Origin: Cycas panzhihuaensis
Taxonomy: Eukaryota; Cycadophyta
Assembly: GCA_023213395.1 (NCBI GenBank)
Contig: CM041465.1
Location: forward strand, 247,945,741-248,009,740
Reading direction: 5' to 3'
DNA: 64,000 nt
Position 1 is the stretch's first letter; the number at the start of each line of letters is the position of its first letter. The translations under genes and the position numbers were made by a program. Below, in pieces: positions 38,101 through 51,452 of this stretch. The notes under the pieces were generated by a model. That model had not been told where the DNA came from and ran no database searches. It saw only the letters and a list, made by a program, of their open reading frames with translations.

Positions 38101-38235
38101 TTAAGTTGTACCTCTAGAATTAGGTTATAATCTATGGACCAATCTTTGAATTGATACCTACACTAATGTTTCTTACACTCTTTATTCGTGTAATAATATG
38201 AATTCATATCCCATTCTATTAGAGGCGAATCCTAA
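35138..38235. other. Unassigned AT-rich DNA
   Basis: 3.1 kb. It holds homopolymer T/A runs (for example about 35791) and two short overlapping open frames on opposite strands at 36499-36837 that resemble nothing I know. No LTR pair, RNA gene or domain found. Confidence 0.5.
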
Positions 38236-38560
38236 ACAACAAAAGAAGTAATTTGGCTTAGGAAGTTATTAGCTAAAATTGGTTTTGCACAAGAAGTACT
38301 AATGATTATTCTTAATAATCATCAAGGTTTAATTGTTGTGGCAAAGAATTATATTTATCATGCCATATTAAAATTCATCAAGTATACAACATTTTTTTAG
38401 AGAGAAAGTTGAGTCAAATGATATTAATCTTATTTTTTATAATACAAATCACATTCTCACTAAGGGAGTTACTAATAAAAGGCATCAATTGGAAAGAAAT
38501 TCTATGGGATTCATTCAAATCACTTCATATGCCAAAATCTGATTTAATCTCTTACTAAGT
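38236..38560 (+). pseudogene. Copia RNase H tail (isolated)
   Basis: The frame reads TTKEVIWLRKLLAKIGFAQE, then ILNNHQGLIVVAKNYIYH, then HILTKGVTNKRHQLER: the end of copia RNase H. A polypurine tract (AAGTGGGAG, 38568-38575) and an LTR start (TGTTGCAAGGTAG, 38576) follow. Everything upstream of RNase H is missing, so this is the truncated 3' end of another element. Confidence 0.85.
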
Positions 38561-38575
38561 GGGAGTGTTGCAAGG

Positions 38576-39300
38576 TAGCAATAGATTGAGTCTCAACTTG
38601 ATTACAATTGAATTACAGTCTATCATAACCATTTGCAACATATATCATAATTATGGTCACAATCATTTGTAGAATATATTACAATTATGGTCACAACTAT
38701 TTGCAACATCTTCCATAGTCTTGTTCACAACTAATTGCAATGTATGATGCAACAATGATCGTAGTTGTTTATAGTATTTGTTGTCGTGGTGTCATGATTA
38801 TTTGCAACACTTGTTGTAGCTTTGGTCACCACTAAATCATAGCATATTGTAGTGGAATCACTTTATTGCACCCTATTGTAGTTGAGTATAAATTTTTGTA
38901 GTCCAAATTGTAGTTGTGACAATGAAATCATAGTTATACTATAACATGTCATAGCCCTACTATAACTAGTAATATAAAATAGTTTTTTATATTATTATTT
39001 ATAATTGAATTAAAGGCAATAGTAATAATTATAAATCTTGTTTGCAATATTGAGTCATAATTATAGATGGTATTTGGGTCATCACTTTTAGCAATGTTAG
39101 GCAAATCTGTAGGAACTTTTAGTTGCTTTTGTAGTTATTACTATAAGCAAATCCTAAGTTATAACTATAAACAATTTCAAGACTGTAATAAGAAGTAACT
39201 CTTGAATTATTACTGAAGGTAGTTTTGATATTATAGTAGTAAGTAGTTCTTAGTATCTGTTCACTATGTATAGTGTGTATATAGTGAACAATCATAGTTA
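38576..39300 (+). repeat. LTR-like sequence after isolated RNase H tail
   Basis: It starts TGTTGCAAGG right after the polypurine tract. The right end is not defined; I place it where N1B begins. It contains the minisatellite below and diverged relatives of its unit up to about 39290. Confidence 0.5.
38622..38830 (+). repeat. ~34-bp minisatellite
   Basis: Successive units begin ATAACCATTTGCAACATA, CAATCATTTGTAGAATAT, CAACTATTTGCAACATCT and CAACTAATTGCAATGTAT, with TTATGGTCA or similar at the ends. Spacing is about 34 bp and units diverge to the right. Confidence 0.75.
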
Positions 39301-39975
39301 CTGACAATAGTTAATATATGGCATATTGTTATGCAAAAGAAAAGAGATGGCAAAATTATAATTACAACTATAAGAATAAAAACTTACCATTCCACTCTTC
39401 TTTTCATGGGAACGACATTGTTCCACTTGTTTGGTACTATCACATGCCAAATCAAAAAGAGAATAAGAAAAATGAAAAAAAAAAAAAAAAGGGAAAATAA
39501 GGGAAGTAAGATCTCACTTTTAGCACTTTACATCTAAATGCCACAATACATCCTACTAGTCTTATTAATTGGTCATCAAAAGAAAAGAGACTTGTCCAAA
39601 TGAAGTTGGCAAAAATAGAATAAAGCCAACACTTAATAATGATTGTTAATTGAAAGTTTGCGATGTCATTTATTCTCGCTTAAACCCACTCATATGAAAT
39701 AGTCACCCAAACACTAGCATATATAAGTAATGATGATTTGCATTAGCCACGTGCAAGGTCTATGCCTATCTATACACATTGGCATTAGTGTTGATCTTCA
39801 TTTGTCTACATATGCCTATGTCCGTCATTAGCATGGATATATGGATATATGCATCTACCACTAGTGTTAGTCTACATATAGTTGCATAAATATTTAATCC
39901 TTTTACTAGAGGCATTAGGTGGGTCATACCCTTGTTAGGTGAGGAAGTGATGTAAACATGTTCATTGACAGTAAT

Positions 39976-39977
<2 letters not shown>

Positions 39978-40061
<84 letters not shown>
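39978..40061. repeat. (CT)n-(TA)n compound microsatellite in N1B
   Basis: About 17 CT units followed by about 24 AT/TA units. Confidence 0.97.
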
Positions 40062-40062
<1 letters not shown>

Positions 40063-40749
40063 CCAAATAATCAAAAGTGTCATATTCTCTTATGAAAAAT
40101 AGGATACCTTTTTTTTTCCTTTAAGAGTAGGGAATAGTTTTTTTTAAAGTATGTTCTCTCTTCTTAATATAGTATACTATTATAAGTACACTATAGTAAT
40201 AATAAATATATTATATAATACATAAGTATATACATTACCATTATAATAATAGATAAATTATAATAAAATTTATCTAAGTACATTGTTATAATATCATACT
40301 ACTACCTAGAGTACAACTAGATATATTATTTTTTAATGCCATACATCACAATTTGTTAGTAATGATTTTTTCTCAAATAAATAGCATTTGTGCCTTATTA
40401 TTTCCTTACTATTATACTACAAATTATAATATAAATATATATTGTTATTAATAATTTATATATACTACTTCTACAAACTTAAGAGGAGTAGTAAGCCTAC
40501 ATTCATTTTCATAATCTACTATTAGCATTACTGCTACCACCATTTCCTTCATCTCCCACCAATTGTACTAACAACCTTGATTATTTTATTAAGTCCTTAA
40601 TATAACATCCACTTATATAGGGAAAAAAATTAAAAAATATTAAATCAAGAAGCTTATCAATGGGGTCATGGAAAAGTATTACATAAAATAGACTCTAGGC
40701 CATAATAATTTTGACATAACATATAGTTAGCAATATACTCACTTAATGG

Positions 40750-41260
40750 AGACATAAACTCCAATGAGTGGCTAACAAAGATAAAAAACTCCTTTGAAAT
40801 ACTTTCCATTTTCAATGCCCCCAATCAAGTCACATTCGTTATTAAGCACTTATCAAACCAATATACTTTTAGGTTATAGGGTGGAAATTAAAACACCCTA
40901 GGATTGTACTTTTCAAGAAATATAAAGATGCCTTTAAAGAGAAGATTAAAGAGTACTAGAGTGGTCCATACTATATTAAACTTGGCCCATGCTTTCAATT
41001 CTTTAAATACAATATGTTAGTATGATAGCATACAAAAGCATTTGAGAAACTATAAAGCAAAGTAGGTGTCAAATTCAAGGATACCTATAATTTAATATAA
41101 GCAACCTATATGTTAAAATATGTGAGGATATATGATGTTCTAATCTAGTTGACCTAAAAAATGTTATCCTCCTAACACTCCTAATTAAGTGCAAACTACT
41201 TATTGAATAAGCTAAGCAAGTTGTAAACCATGAAAATATTATTTTTGTATAATTGAATAG
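40750..41260 (+). pseudogene. N1B Gag-like frame
   Basis: NEWLTKIKNSFEILSIFNAP at about 40755-40815 matches the N1A start at 12 or more of 20 residues, in the same position. Stops and shifts are more frequent than in N1A. No zinc knuckle or pol domain follows. Confidence 0.5.
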
Positions 41261-41453
41261 TAAAAAAGTAGTATATCAATCTATTAATCATTCATCCACC
41301 TAGTCCTCAACATTTAATAAACCAATAAAGAAAAGAGATGATGGCTCAATACATAAAGTAGTAAAAGATGTTCATGATATTACAAATGAAGCTTTTGAAA
41401 ATAATATTAATGAAATCAAAGTGTAGGATAACACAAATAAAATATCTATAACT

Positions 41454-41812
41454 TGAAGAGAAAATATAACCGTAGAAGCAATGTGATAATAGAACTCTAA
41501 ACTATGCAAAAAATAAATAATATAAACAAATCAAGCGCTCAACAAAGAACACCAGTAAATTCAGGTCTAAGCATAGACCTTTTATTAATCTGAGAAACAG
41601 CTAAAGAATTACAAAGATGAATGAACCCCAACTCTTCTCCTTGACTCATCCATGACCATATCATGTTACATGTGCTATTACATAAGAATATATAGACACA
41701 ACATTACAAGATATCGCTTTGCAATTTTATAATACAATAGGCATAAACCATGAGACTCGGGTGTAATGTCTATACCCATGTAACACTTGTAAAGTGTTCA
41801 ACATATCTAACA
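41454..41812 (-). mobile_element. Solo-LTR-like insertion, family B copy 2, in N1B
   Basis: 359 bp, plus-strand ends TGAAGAGAAAA...ATCTAACA, flanked by TAACT / TAATT (four of five match). N1A has the uninterrupted sequence CTATAACTTAATATG at about 13030. It matches 15182-15618. Confidence 0.75.
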
Positions 41813-42185
41813 TAATTAAAGATGATAAAATCCCAACACCTTTGTGAGATGATGATGTATCAAATTACAATCAAAAGATTAAAATATATATATTAGAAAA
41901 CTTATTAGTATAAGTCATAATGACCTTGTTCCTTGAGTAATCTAAGTAAGCCCTAAAAACTAATATTAAATATTATAATTCAAAATAATGCCAACACAAA
42001 ATAATACTAATAGTAATTCATCATGAAGATATATATAAGGAACTTATGGGTAATAATTATATACAATCAAGCATATGTATATAATATGAAATTAGAGTTG
42101 TATAGAAGATTCCTTAGTGACATACTTTGAATAATAAACATGACAAAAAAACATTTAAACAATATTAAAGGCAACATCTACCAAG

Positions 42186-42674
42186 TGTTAAAATATTGAG
42201 TTTCACCATATTCAATGTAGTATTTAATTTAATGATTGACATATGATTGGTCGATGTGAAGGTTCTCATATATGATTTATATGGTTAATATATTAGTACA
42301 ATGCCATTGATTGATAATAAAATAACATAAATATATAAGGGCATGTGTTTTGTAAGATAAATAAGATCAACTAGTCCTCCCTATGAGGTTAGATAACTCA
42401 AAATAATTTTTAATATGAGATCCCATACATGATTTTGGAGGTGATTTTTCTTATTCATGAGTTTTTCATATTAAATATTGTGTCACATTTATGGTTACAT
42501 AATTGACTCTTTGATTACCCTTATTATCACTCATATTATTGAGTGTTTATATGATTATTAGTATTTCTATTCATTGATGAATACATTAATTATTGATACA
42601 TGTCCTACTTATACACATTTGTTAATGTGGTATCAAAACAAATCAAATTTTCTACTCTAAGAAATATGTATAGG
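42186..42674 (+). mobile_element. LTR-plus-PBS-like insertion in N1B
   Basis: About 490 bp absent from N1A (site near 13365). It starts TGTTAAAATATTGAG and holds a PBS-like TGGTATCAAAAC at 42628-42639, suggesting a copia LTR with a scrap of internal sequence. The flanks CCAAG / CCAAT could be the target duplication. Ends are tentative. Confidence 0.5.
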
Positions 42675-42861
42675 CCAATAACAATATAAGCTTGTTAGTA
42701 TTTATCTCTATTCTAGGACTTGTTGCAACTTGAAACCCCAAGGAAGTTAACTTAATGACATAATACTAATAAGTATAATATTCTCCTACCAACTTGAGGT
42801 AACAACAGGTCATTATTTTAAAATATGCTTTGAGGGCAAAGCATCCCAAAGAAGGGGATAA

Positions 42862-43320
42862 TGTTACAACCCCTACTTAATAATTATGTATTATCAAGTA
42901 TGAAAGGGTATGTTGACGAGGTATATATTTTCATGTAAAGACACTAAGACACATACAAATATGTGAGAATATTATAACAATTAATATCATGAATTAATAA
43001 ATTTTATTTATTGGCCTTTAGAATTTAGATACTTCAATGTATTTTCAAAGAACGGTCTTTTCAAATAGGGCTAAATCCTTATGAAATAATAATATTTACA
43101 TTGCAACATGCTTAGGTTCACAATGTCATGTGTTCAATGCCATGAAGAACACAATGAAAAGATCCTTATGATTCCTGTGTATAGGGCTATTTGAAATGCT
43201 TCTAATACAACTTAGAAACTTGATGATGAAAACATCTCATACTCTCTTAGGTGTTAACGTATAATTCTATGATTTGAGACCCCCTTATCTTTGAACCAAG
43301 GGATAAGGCATGGCATTATA
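42862..43320 (+). repeat. N1B 3' LTR-like end
   Basis: TGTTACAACCCC follows the purine tract AAAGAAGGGGATAA, the classical polypurine/LTR junction of Ty3-type elements. The end is where similarity to N1A stops. Confidence 0.55.
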
Positions 43321-44805
43321 AGCCTAATGTCAAGTTGAATCCAAATAAATTATTACAAGCCTAATTATATTAATATAAGATCTAATCCAAATAGGCATGT
43401 GAAGTCAACTCTAAATAGGCCCAAACTTATGGATGTAAATAAAGGAGCCCTTGTCAATTATTATCATTTTCTAGAATATTATTTATCTTATTAGGACAAT
43501 GGCATAAAACCATTATGGCACAATAATGCCTTAGGAAGATCCCCTTGCCTCAAAGAAGACCACTATTTTAAGAATATATCTGATATTCTATATTTTCTAA
43601 ATATTATTCTATTATAAATCTGATATTACATTATTATTCAATTATGGAAATGATATTTTAATATAGTTTTGTCATTAATTATTGTGGGCACATCATAACT
43701 AGTACTAAAGCCTCATTATTGTGAGGGCACTAAGTTGGGAAAATTAAAATCAAAGCTATATGAAGTGTTAAAAGATCATGGAATCAAGAGAGATTACATA
43801 ATTAATTTGTCAAAAATCATACCCCAAAGGAGGATGAATCCTAGTACGTAATCATGGGTAATGGGACTCATCACTGGGGTTGAAGATGTATGTATTATCA
43901 TTTTTTTGAGGTTGAATGTTAAGATATAGTACACTAGGAAAATAGAAAATGCTCATTCATGGGAGGTAGGTATCATCAAGACATAGCACAGAATATCTTT
44001 AGGAGGAATTGTTTTGCATCAGGCCCCTACACCCATAAGGGAGAGCCCTTTGAAATTCTTTATGAGATGAAAGTTTGCCTAGCATTAAAAGGCTTTGAAT
44101 TGTTTATTCATAGACACACCAAGATACGAATAGAGAATTCACCAGCCCTCTAATATATAAACTAGACAGATTATACCCATTGGACAGTAGGATGCATTAA
44201 GAATTTAACAAATATATGTTGCTCACTCATTTGTAATTGAATTTGCCATTTTGTGAAGCATTTCAAGATTTTATCTCCCTTTCCATCAAAGCACCTAATA
44301 GCTCATATTCATCCTAAGTAGAACAAATTTGTTTGTCATGGTTGCATAATGTTCAAGGATTTTTTATCATTTGTCAAATTCATTTGTCCTATATAAGCAA
44401 AAATCATTATGAATTTGATTAAATTCACTATTGGAAATGCCCTCTAGTTCACTCAAGGCATATTGTAGGATGTCCTACCCCTGTTTGAGCCTTTGATCTT
44501 TTGTCTAAGTGATTTTATCAATACAAAATTAGATATGCAATGCTAATTTGACCATTGCTATGCCATCATTAACCACATAACAGGTCTTTTCTTTGGCCTA
44601 GTAATATGTTTTCTTCGCTATAGTTTTAAAATTTTAATTAAATCAAATTTTTTTTTAGGTCCACTAGCCCTTTTTCTTGTCAATGGATGGTCACATATAT
44701 TGTAAATGAGTTGGTGATTAAGCCTTAAGTGGTTAAACTCCAATCTTTCTTTTCTAGTTTGTGATGTTTCAAGAGCAAGGTATGTATTTTCTACCATAAC
44801 TTTTG
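43321..44805. other. Unassigned DNA between N1B and C5
   Basis: 1.5 kb, no recognisable domain. An open frame of 64 residues at 43959-44153 is not recognised and probably chance. Confidence 0.5.
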
Positions 44806-45302
44806 TGAAGGAAGTGACTTTTGGTCATCTTCCACCCAAGATAAAATCACATACACAAGATAAACAAAGTAGTTGCAATGAAGTTGAGGAGATCAAATTA
44901 TTTGTGCCTCCAAAATCAACATCTATTTAATCATGCAAATTATATTACATTAATAATGCCTCACATATATATAATAGATTATAATTACGCAAGAGGCAAG
45001 TAGTTGAAAAAGGAAAATCATGCAAGGTAGCACTTGACACTATGCATGATAGACTTTATATATGTATTATATTAGGTTGTGAGTAAAAATAGACCCCACA
45101 AGACTAGGCTCATAACCTTAAGTTAGAACATAACAAATACCCTTCTAATGACTAACTTTATAAGGGTGTGTAACTTTATAAGGGTATGTGACAAATACCC
45201 TTCCAATGACTAACTTTATAAACATTACATTATATATTACAAATGTATATCATATTTATAATATGGATTATGTTGAACTAATGAAATCAACATTTTCTAT
45301 CA
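44806..45302 (-). repeat. C5 3' LTR
   Basis: 497 bp, plus-strand ends TGAAGGAAGTGAC...TTTTCTATCA, next to a polypurine tract (minus strand TTAAGGGAGGG). It contains a short internal duplication (AACTTTATAAGGG twice, about 45158-45182). Confidence 0.92.
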
Positions 45303-45309
45303 CCCTCCC

Positions 45310-48300
45310 TTAATGATAAGTTCATTAATTTTGATATCGAGGCCAAGCTGAAATCATTCAAACTCATCACAAGAAAGTGCTTTGGTGAAGATATCAATAC
45401 TCTATTCTTTTATTGGCTTGTAAACCAAATCTATCTCACCATCCTGAACATGCTTCCTGATGAAGTAATGGTAAACCTCGATATACTTTGTTCTTAAATG
45501 GAACACAAGATTTTTTGGCATTTTAAGAACACTTTGATTATCACAAAAGAGTGAATTAGCATGCATTTTTTTAATACCAAACTCTTCAAGAATCTTGCTA
45601 AGCTAAATAGCCTCAATAGCTACATTAGCAGTGGCTTTATACTTTACTTTAATGGCTGGTAATGTAATATTAAGCTATTTTTTATAGCTCTAAGAAATTG
45701 AGGTAAAACTCAAGTTAAAACAATAGCCTAAGGTTGATTTATAGATATCTTTATATCCAACCCAATTAACATCTATGTAACCTGCCAATAAAGGATTGTC
45801 CATTTAGCAGTAATCGAGTCCAAACTAAAATGAACTCTGAAGATATCATAGGATCCACATAGCTTCTTTCTAATGTGAAATCTTGGATTGAGTCATAAAC
45901 CTTGAGCAGATCCCAACTACATATGAAATGTCAGGTCAAATATCTATGAGGTAAATTAGTTTCTCCACAAGCTTCTTATACAAAGTAAGATCTATAGATT
46001 TACCATACTTATTAATATCTAACTTTAATCTAGTCTTTATAGGAATTGGAAATGGCTTACATTCCTCCATCCTAAATTTTTTAAGGATCACCTTTGCATA
46101 TTTAGACTGTGAAAGGAAGATATGATTTGGCTGCTATCAGACTTCTATGCCAAGAAAGTAATGAAGTAACCCAAGGTCAATCATCTCAAAGTTGTTATTC
46201 AATTCTCCTTGGAGGTATGAAATCCACCTTATGTCATTGTCTATTATCAATAAATCATCAACATAAAATATGTCTAGAGTGATAAAATTATTTTAAATTA
46301 TGATATATGCATTTAGATTTAAGGTTAAGCATATAAGTCTATGCTTCTAAAAATACTCATCTATTTTCACATACCAAGAATGAGGTAACTACTTAAGGCC
46401 ATAAAGAGCATTTTTCAGCTTGTAAACTAGGTTCTCTTTTCCATGAACAACACAGCAAGGAGATTGATTCAACCATACTTCCTCTTACAAGTCATTATTT
46501 AAGAAGGTGCTTTTCGCATCTATTTAAAGAACAAACCAATTAAATTGAGCTGTAAAAGCCAAAATAAGCTTTACAATGGTCATGTTGGTAATGGAGGCAA
46601 ATTTGTCTTCATAATCAATGCTTTCAAATTATTTGAGACCTTAGTAACCAATTGTGCTTTATAATACTAAATAGATCCATTTTTCATGAAATCTTATTTT
46701 ATAAATCCATCTGTAATTAATAGGTTTTCTACCTTTAGGCAACTCAACTAGCTCCCATATATCATTTTATAAAATGGAATCCATCTCTTCATTCATTGTT
46801 GTTTGCCACTTTTGATCTACAACAACTTATTCAAAAGTGGTAAGTTTAGGAGTTGATAAAACCTTTTCCATTAAGTTGAAATTAATGGATGACCTATATT
46901 AAATTACCTCTTAGTCTGATGTGCCAGTGATGGGGTAGAAGAAATCATTTGTAAATACCATTTAGGGAGATACTTTGAAGTGACCTCTTCTTGAACATCT
47001 TTTAAAGGACTAATTGATGTTGATATTGAAGTATAGGCAGGAGGTATAGATGAAGTACAAGGTGTATATCATGTTGATGGAGGTAATTAATCTAGAGGAA
47101 CATATTAAGTAGTAGGAGGATGAGGAGGAGCAAGAGCTTCAGTAGATTATTTATCAAGTCTTAGTTTTCTTATGAAAATATAGCATCCAAAGATGTGTAT
47201 ATTTGCTTAGTAATAGGATTATAAGGTTTATATACTTTATAGCTAGGTTAATAACCAATGAAAATACATTTCCTACTTTTGTTATCTAACTTCTTTCTCT
47301 ATTCTTTTAGTAGAAGCCTATACGCTATATAATTGAAGGTACGCAAATATGAGATTATGGGTTTTTTACTTGAACAAGCCTATTTAGGAGTAATATTTAA
47401 AGCAACCTTGGTTGGACTTAAATTTGTAAGGTAAGTAGCTATATTAAGGACTTCAACCCAGAATTGAAGTCCCAAATTTGTAGTAGCAAGCATGGCTTTG
47501 TCTTTGCTAACCAAGATCTAGTTTATTCACATAGCAACTCCATTTTGTTGAGGTGTATAAGGGGTAAAGAATTATCATTTAATACTATTATTCTTTTAAA
47601 ATTGGATAAATTCTCTAGAAGAATATTCACCTTCATTATCATTGTGAAGAATTTTAATTTGCTTTCTAGATTCTAATTCAACACCATGCTTAAATTCTCT
47701 GAAGTTTTTAAATACTTCTAATCTTTGCTTTAAAAAATAAACCTAAATTTTTTGAAAACAATCGTCAATAAATATGATGAAATATTGATAATCATTAAAG
47801 GATGCTTATAACATGGGTCTACAAATATCAAAATGTATGAGGCCCAAAGGTTCCTCAGTACGATAGGCTCTTCCATTTATTTTGAATAGAGCCCGATGAT
47901 GTTTACCCATAATACAAGCCTCACAAATACATTTAGTCTACTTGATATTTGGTATATCATGTACCATATTCAATTTGTAAAGTAGATGAAGGCCATTCAT
48001 ATTCAAATGGCTAAGGCGTTGATGCTAAACTTGGTCTTTTGGAAGTCTTTAGGAAACAAGTGCTTTGGAATTGTTTATTCATCAAAATTTAAAGTCAAAG
48101 TAGAAATACTTAAAGTGGAAGTTGAATTACTATAAGAGCTAGTTTCAGTTAGTAGGAACACAGGTCTAGAAATTACATCAAGTTTATATAAACCTTGATC
48201 TTCATATCCTAAGGCAATCAAATTATCATTCAAGTCTATAATAAAGAAATTTCTAAGGTGAGAGAATAGAATATCAAATTTTTTCTTATTTATCTGGTTG

Positions 48301-48540
48301 ACTAAAAGCAAATTGTGTGTCATGTTAGGAACATAAAAGACATTATTAAGATGATGTTTAATATCAAATTTTTTAAAGGGTATGAGAGCTTTACCAATCT
48401 TGGCAACCTTGAAAATGGCATTATCACCAAATATAACCTATTAATCTTGTACTAGCTTTATGTCTATAAGAATATCTTCGAAACCTATCATGTAACAAGA
48501 GGCTCTAGAATATATTAATTAGGATTTATTAGAATATTGA
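45310..48540 (-). pseudogene. C5 pol remnant: protease to RNase H
   Basis: The protease site at about 48500-48520 reads YSRAS in place of D-S-G-A-S. The piece 48323-48075 is the protease end/GAG-pre (MTHNLLLVNQINKKKFDILF, YEDQGLYKLD). Integrase runs about 47960-47180. Reverse transcriptase: 46800-46050 with FYVDDLLI intact at 46245-46268 and TAG at 46389-46391 in LYGLK-x-LPHSWY. RNase H ends with DIFTKALSCDEFE at about 45400-45345, before the polypurine tract. Many stops, so inactive. Confidence 0.88.
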
Positions 48541-48759
48541 GTTGTCAATGCAGTAAGGAAAAGATTTTGTGAATCGACCATGTAGCCACCTTGATTCTGA
48601 TTCTAATTTCATCTCTTGTTATGATTTATATTTTGTTGATTACTATGAGGGACATTCTGATTTTATCTCTTAGGTCTTTGGTTAATTCCATACCTATGAT
48701 TCTGATTCCTCTGCATAGCATGCTGATACTAGTTTTATTGTCATTGAGGCTCAACTCTC

Positions 48760-49568
48760 CTTTTTCTATAATTAGGTGGAATATATCCTGGTTTGCCATA
48801 ATAATTACAAATAACCTAAGTAAAATTTTATGGTTGTTGTTAACGTCACTGATAAGGATGTTGGTTTAAGTTATTAAACTAAATTAATGAGTAAGATGAG
48901 GACATTATTATCTCCTTTATAATGGGCTACAAAGGCTAGAGTTGAAGTGGAAGCACCTAAATCTCCTAATCTATATAGGATGCATTCTTCTTAGAGTAGA
49001 ATACCTTCAAAGGTGTTAAATCCAAATGTGGCAAAGTGGTCTATATGAGATAAATTAGAGATGAGAGAACTATATTTAACTAGTAGAACATTAACTATAT
49101 AGGATATAAGATCACTATTATTTAGAGGTTGGTTCATAACACTTAGTTGGTTCATAATAAATTTGATCTAGTTCAAATGATCTAAAATTGAATGAATAAA
49201 TGGAATGAAATAGGGTTGGTATTTAAGTATGATGTCTCTAGCATTATCTTTCCTCTTATACAATGCACAAATGTTATTCCAAGTTTTTGTAGAAGTGGCA
49301 GCAAGTTTAATATTTTGGTCAACATTATCTTCATAGGATAAGTATAAGAAAGAAAGGGTAACTTCATCAAATTTTTTAAAGTTATAGTAGCAGGATCAGT
49401 AGGTATAACAACATGAAGATTATTAGAATCTTGAGTATCTTTAGGCATGGAAATTTCCCTAGAAATATAAGCCCATAATTTATTTTTTATTATAATATTT
49501 TTGACTTGTTTCTTCTAAGCTAAGAAATTATCACTTCTAGATAATTTAATTATATTGGTTATAACCAT
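48760..49568 (-). pseudogene. C5 gag remnant
   Basis: The likely start is the ATG at 49568, corresponding to that of C1. The piece 49448-49182 holds MPKDTQDSNNLHVVIPTDPA, matching the C1 stretch NPNDLIIMIPTDPIA. The zinc knuckle near 48800 reads CNYYGKPGY: the first Cys is kept, while the second Cys and the His read Tyr. Numerous stops. Confidence 0.82.
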
Positions 49569-51452
49569 TTAGAGTGTTATATTATCTTAGGTATGTGTTT
49601 TACCTACCTAGAAAGGTTTCTTAAACTAGTGTCTATAGTTTTTAATGTCTCCTTTCCTAATATCCCATAGGAGTTAAGACGGTTCTATTTGATAGCATAC
49701 TTACTCACAAGTGGTAGCTCACAGACCCAATATACCCAAAGACATATGGATGCTACAAAAGTCTTGACTGTCCCTCCAATGATATTGACCCACCTGCACT
49801 AAATTTATGACCTTAATGACAAACCCTAGTCTAAGGGCACACTTAACAACCGAGGCACTCACCCGTTATAGGTACAGCTTGGTCTCCAAAGTCCAATTTT
49901 AGGTATCACACCTCAATCTACCACTTAATACACTTAATAGTTACTATCTTTCTCTATCATTTGTAGAGTTTGAGAAAGCTCAATAGCATGTACGATAGTA
50001 GTAACTTCAAGGGTCCTAACCATTCTCCTTACAAGACTGAAAACTTTTTGGGTTATTTAGTTTTGGTGTTATCTTTTCTAATCTTTTGAGTTAAAAGAAA
50101 ATTTAAAGTTTAGTGATTAAAAACATTAGTTTTTAAGTAAAACATTTTATAAACTTAAAAAGTCCTTTAAAAAGTGAAGATACTACATAAAACTAACTCA
50201 AAAAATAATTTAAAATAAGCTTTAAATGATTAAAAAATAAACTTTAGGTTAGGGATTTAAATTAAAAAAGGAATATTCTAAGTATATCCTAATATATATA
50301 ACCTAAAGTTTTTTAACTATTGTAAAAATAAAATATTAAAATGTGGGATTTAAAAAATAAGGCAAATTAATTTAAACACAAAAGGTGAAATCTCTCGATA
50401 AGAGTAATGAAATCTCAATCTTGTATTGTACTTGAGGTGATGACACAACAAAGAACCTAACAAGTGGTCATCTTGTACAGTTTCATTGCCTATGCAATGA
50501 ATGGCAAAGAGAAGAAGTTAAGGAAGTTGCCTAAATTTTCTTTTTTGATTTGATCAATCAATTCCACTTGCTTAAATTTCTCAAACACCTTTGTATGAGC
50601 ATTACTCAAATACTATCAAATGTTACTGATGATCTATGGTGATTTGCAACTTGATTTTATAAGCCTCAATTCTTATCGATGATCCCATATGCATTGTAGT
50701 CTTGCGATGAAGTAATCTCTATTGCATGGAGATTGCTTATAATTTGAGCAAAGGAGAGATATATAGAGACATTAGATCAAGCACACTGTAGTTTGAAATA
50801 GCTATCCATAATTGTGTTCATCTTAGCTTATGTCGATTATTACCATAACAAGCCATTTATTCTATTTGTAACCAGTTAACAATTGATGTCATTTGATCAA
50901 CTATTTGATTTATGGCAATGCTATAGTTCATGCTTGTTACAATTCTAAAATTATTCTAGCATTACTACAATTCTAAAATAATGTATAGTTTTATTGGCAT
51001 TGAGATCCAAAATAGTCATAGAGATGCAATCCTTACCAAAACAATCAATGAGGTAGCCATATTAATTTATATAAATAGATTTGAATGGTCCTAAGCATCA
51101 TTCATAAATCCATAGCTATGGTGAGTCTATGGAATCTATCATTTCATAGCTGTGGAGAGTCTGTGGCATTCCATGGATTGATTTCATGGTGAGTTGACTC
51201 TATTGTGTGGATAGGGTGAGGCGACAAAGTTAAGATGATAAATTCATTCTGTGGAAATATAAAAAGTTGTGATGATTTTCATGGGTCAAGGTGGGATAAA
51301 TCTATACTATTATAAATTCCATTGTATGTTTATGTAATTAAGACACAATGTTTTACAACACTATTAATAAATAAAATAGTTACATTAAAATGAATAGAGT
51401 AAAAATTGTTGAGAAAGGAAAATACCATCATCAATCTATGACTAATCTAAAA
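49569..51452 (-). other. C5 untranslated leader
   Basis: 1.9 kb up to C6, plus about 23 bp at 58181-58203 on its other side. The part 49600-49930 is similar to the C1 leader (2140-2480). No frame seen. Confidence 0.7.

Larger units (their letters stand above)
39314..43320 (+). mobile_element. N1B: copy 2 of the gag-only repeat family
   Basis: Collinear with N1A (10609-13910) from GGCATATTGTT to AAGGCATGGCA. Relative to N1A it has two insertions (41454-41812 and 42186-42674) and about 120 extra bp near 43045-43190, and lacks the insertion at 11440-11807. Removing insertions gives about 3.15 kb, close to the 2.9 kb of N1A. The shared Gag-like frame and LTR-like 3' end support a non-autonomous LTR element. 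Confidence 0.7.

Noticed and set aside
38622-38830. Regularly spaced ~34-bp repeats, CRISPR-like at first sight
   Set aside because: Units abut without unique spacers, diverge steadily, and lie in a plant LTR; no cas genes.
39766-40083. 105-residue open frame with Arg-Glu and Tyr-Ile repeats
   Set aside because: It runs through the CT/TA microsatellite of N1B and has no other coding sign.
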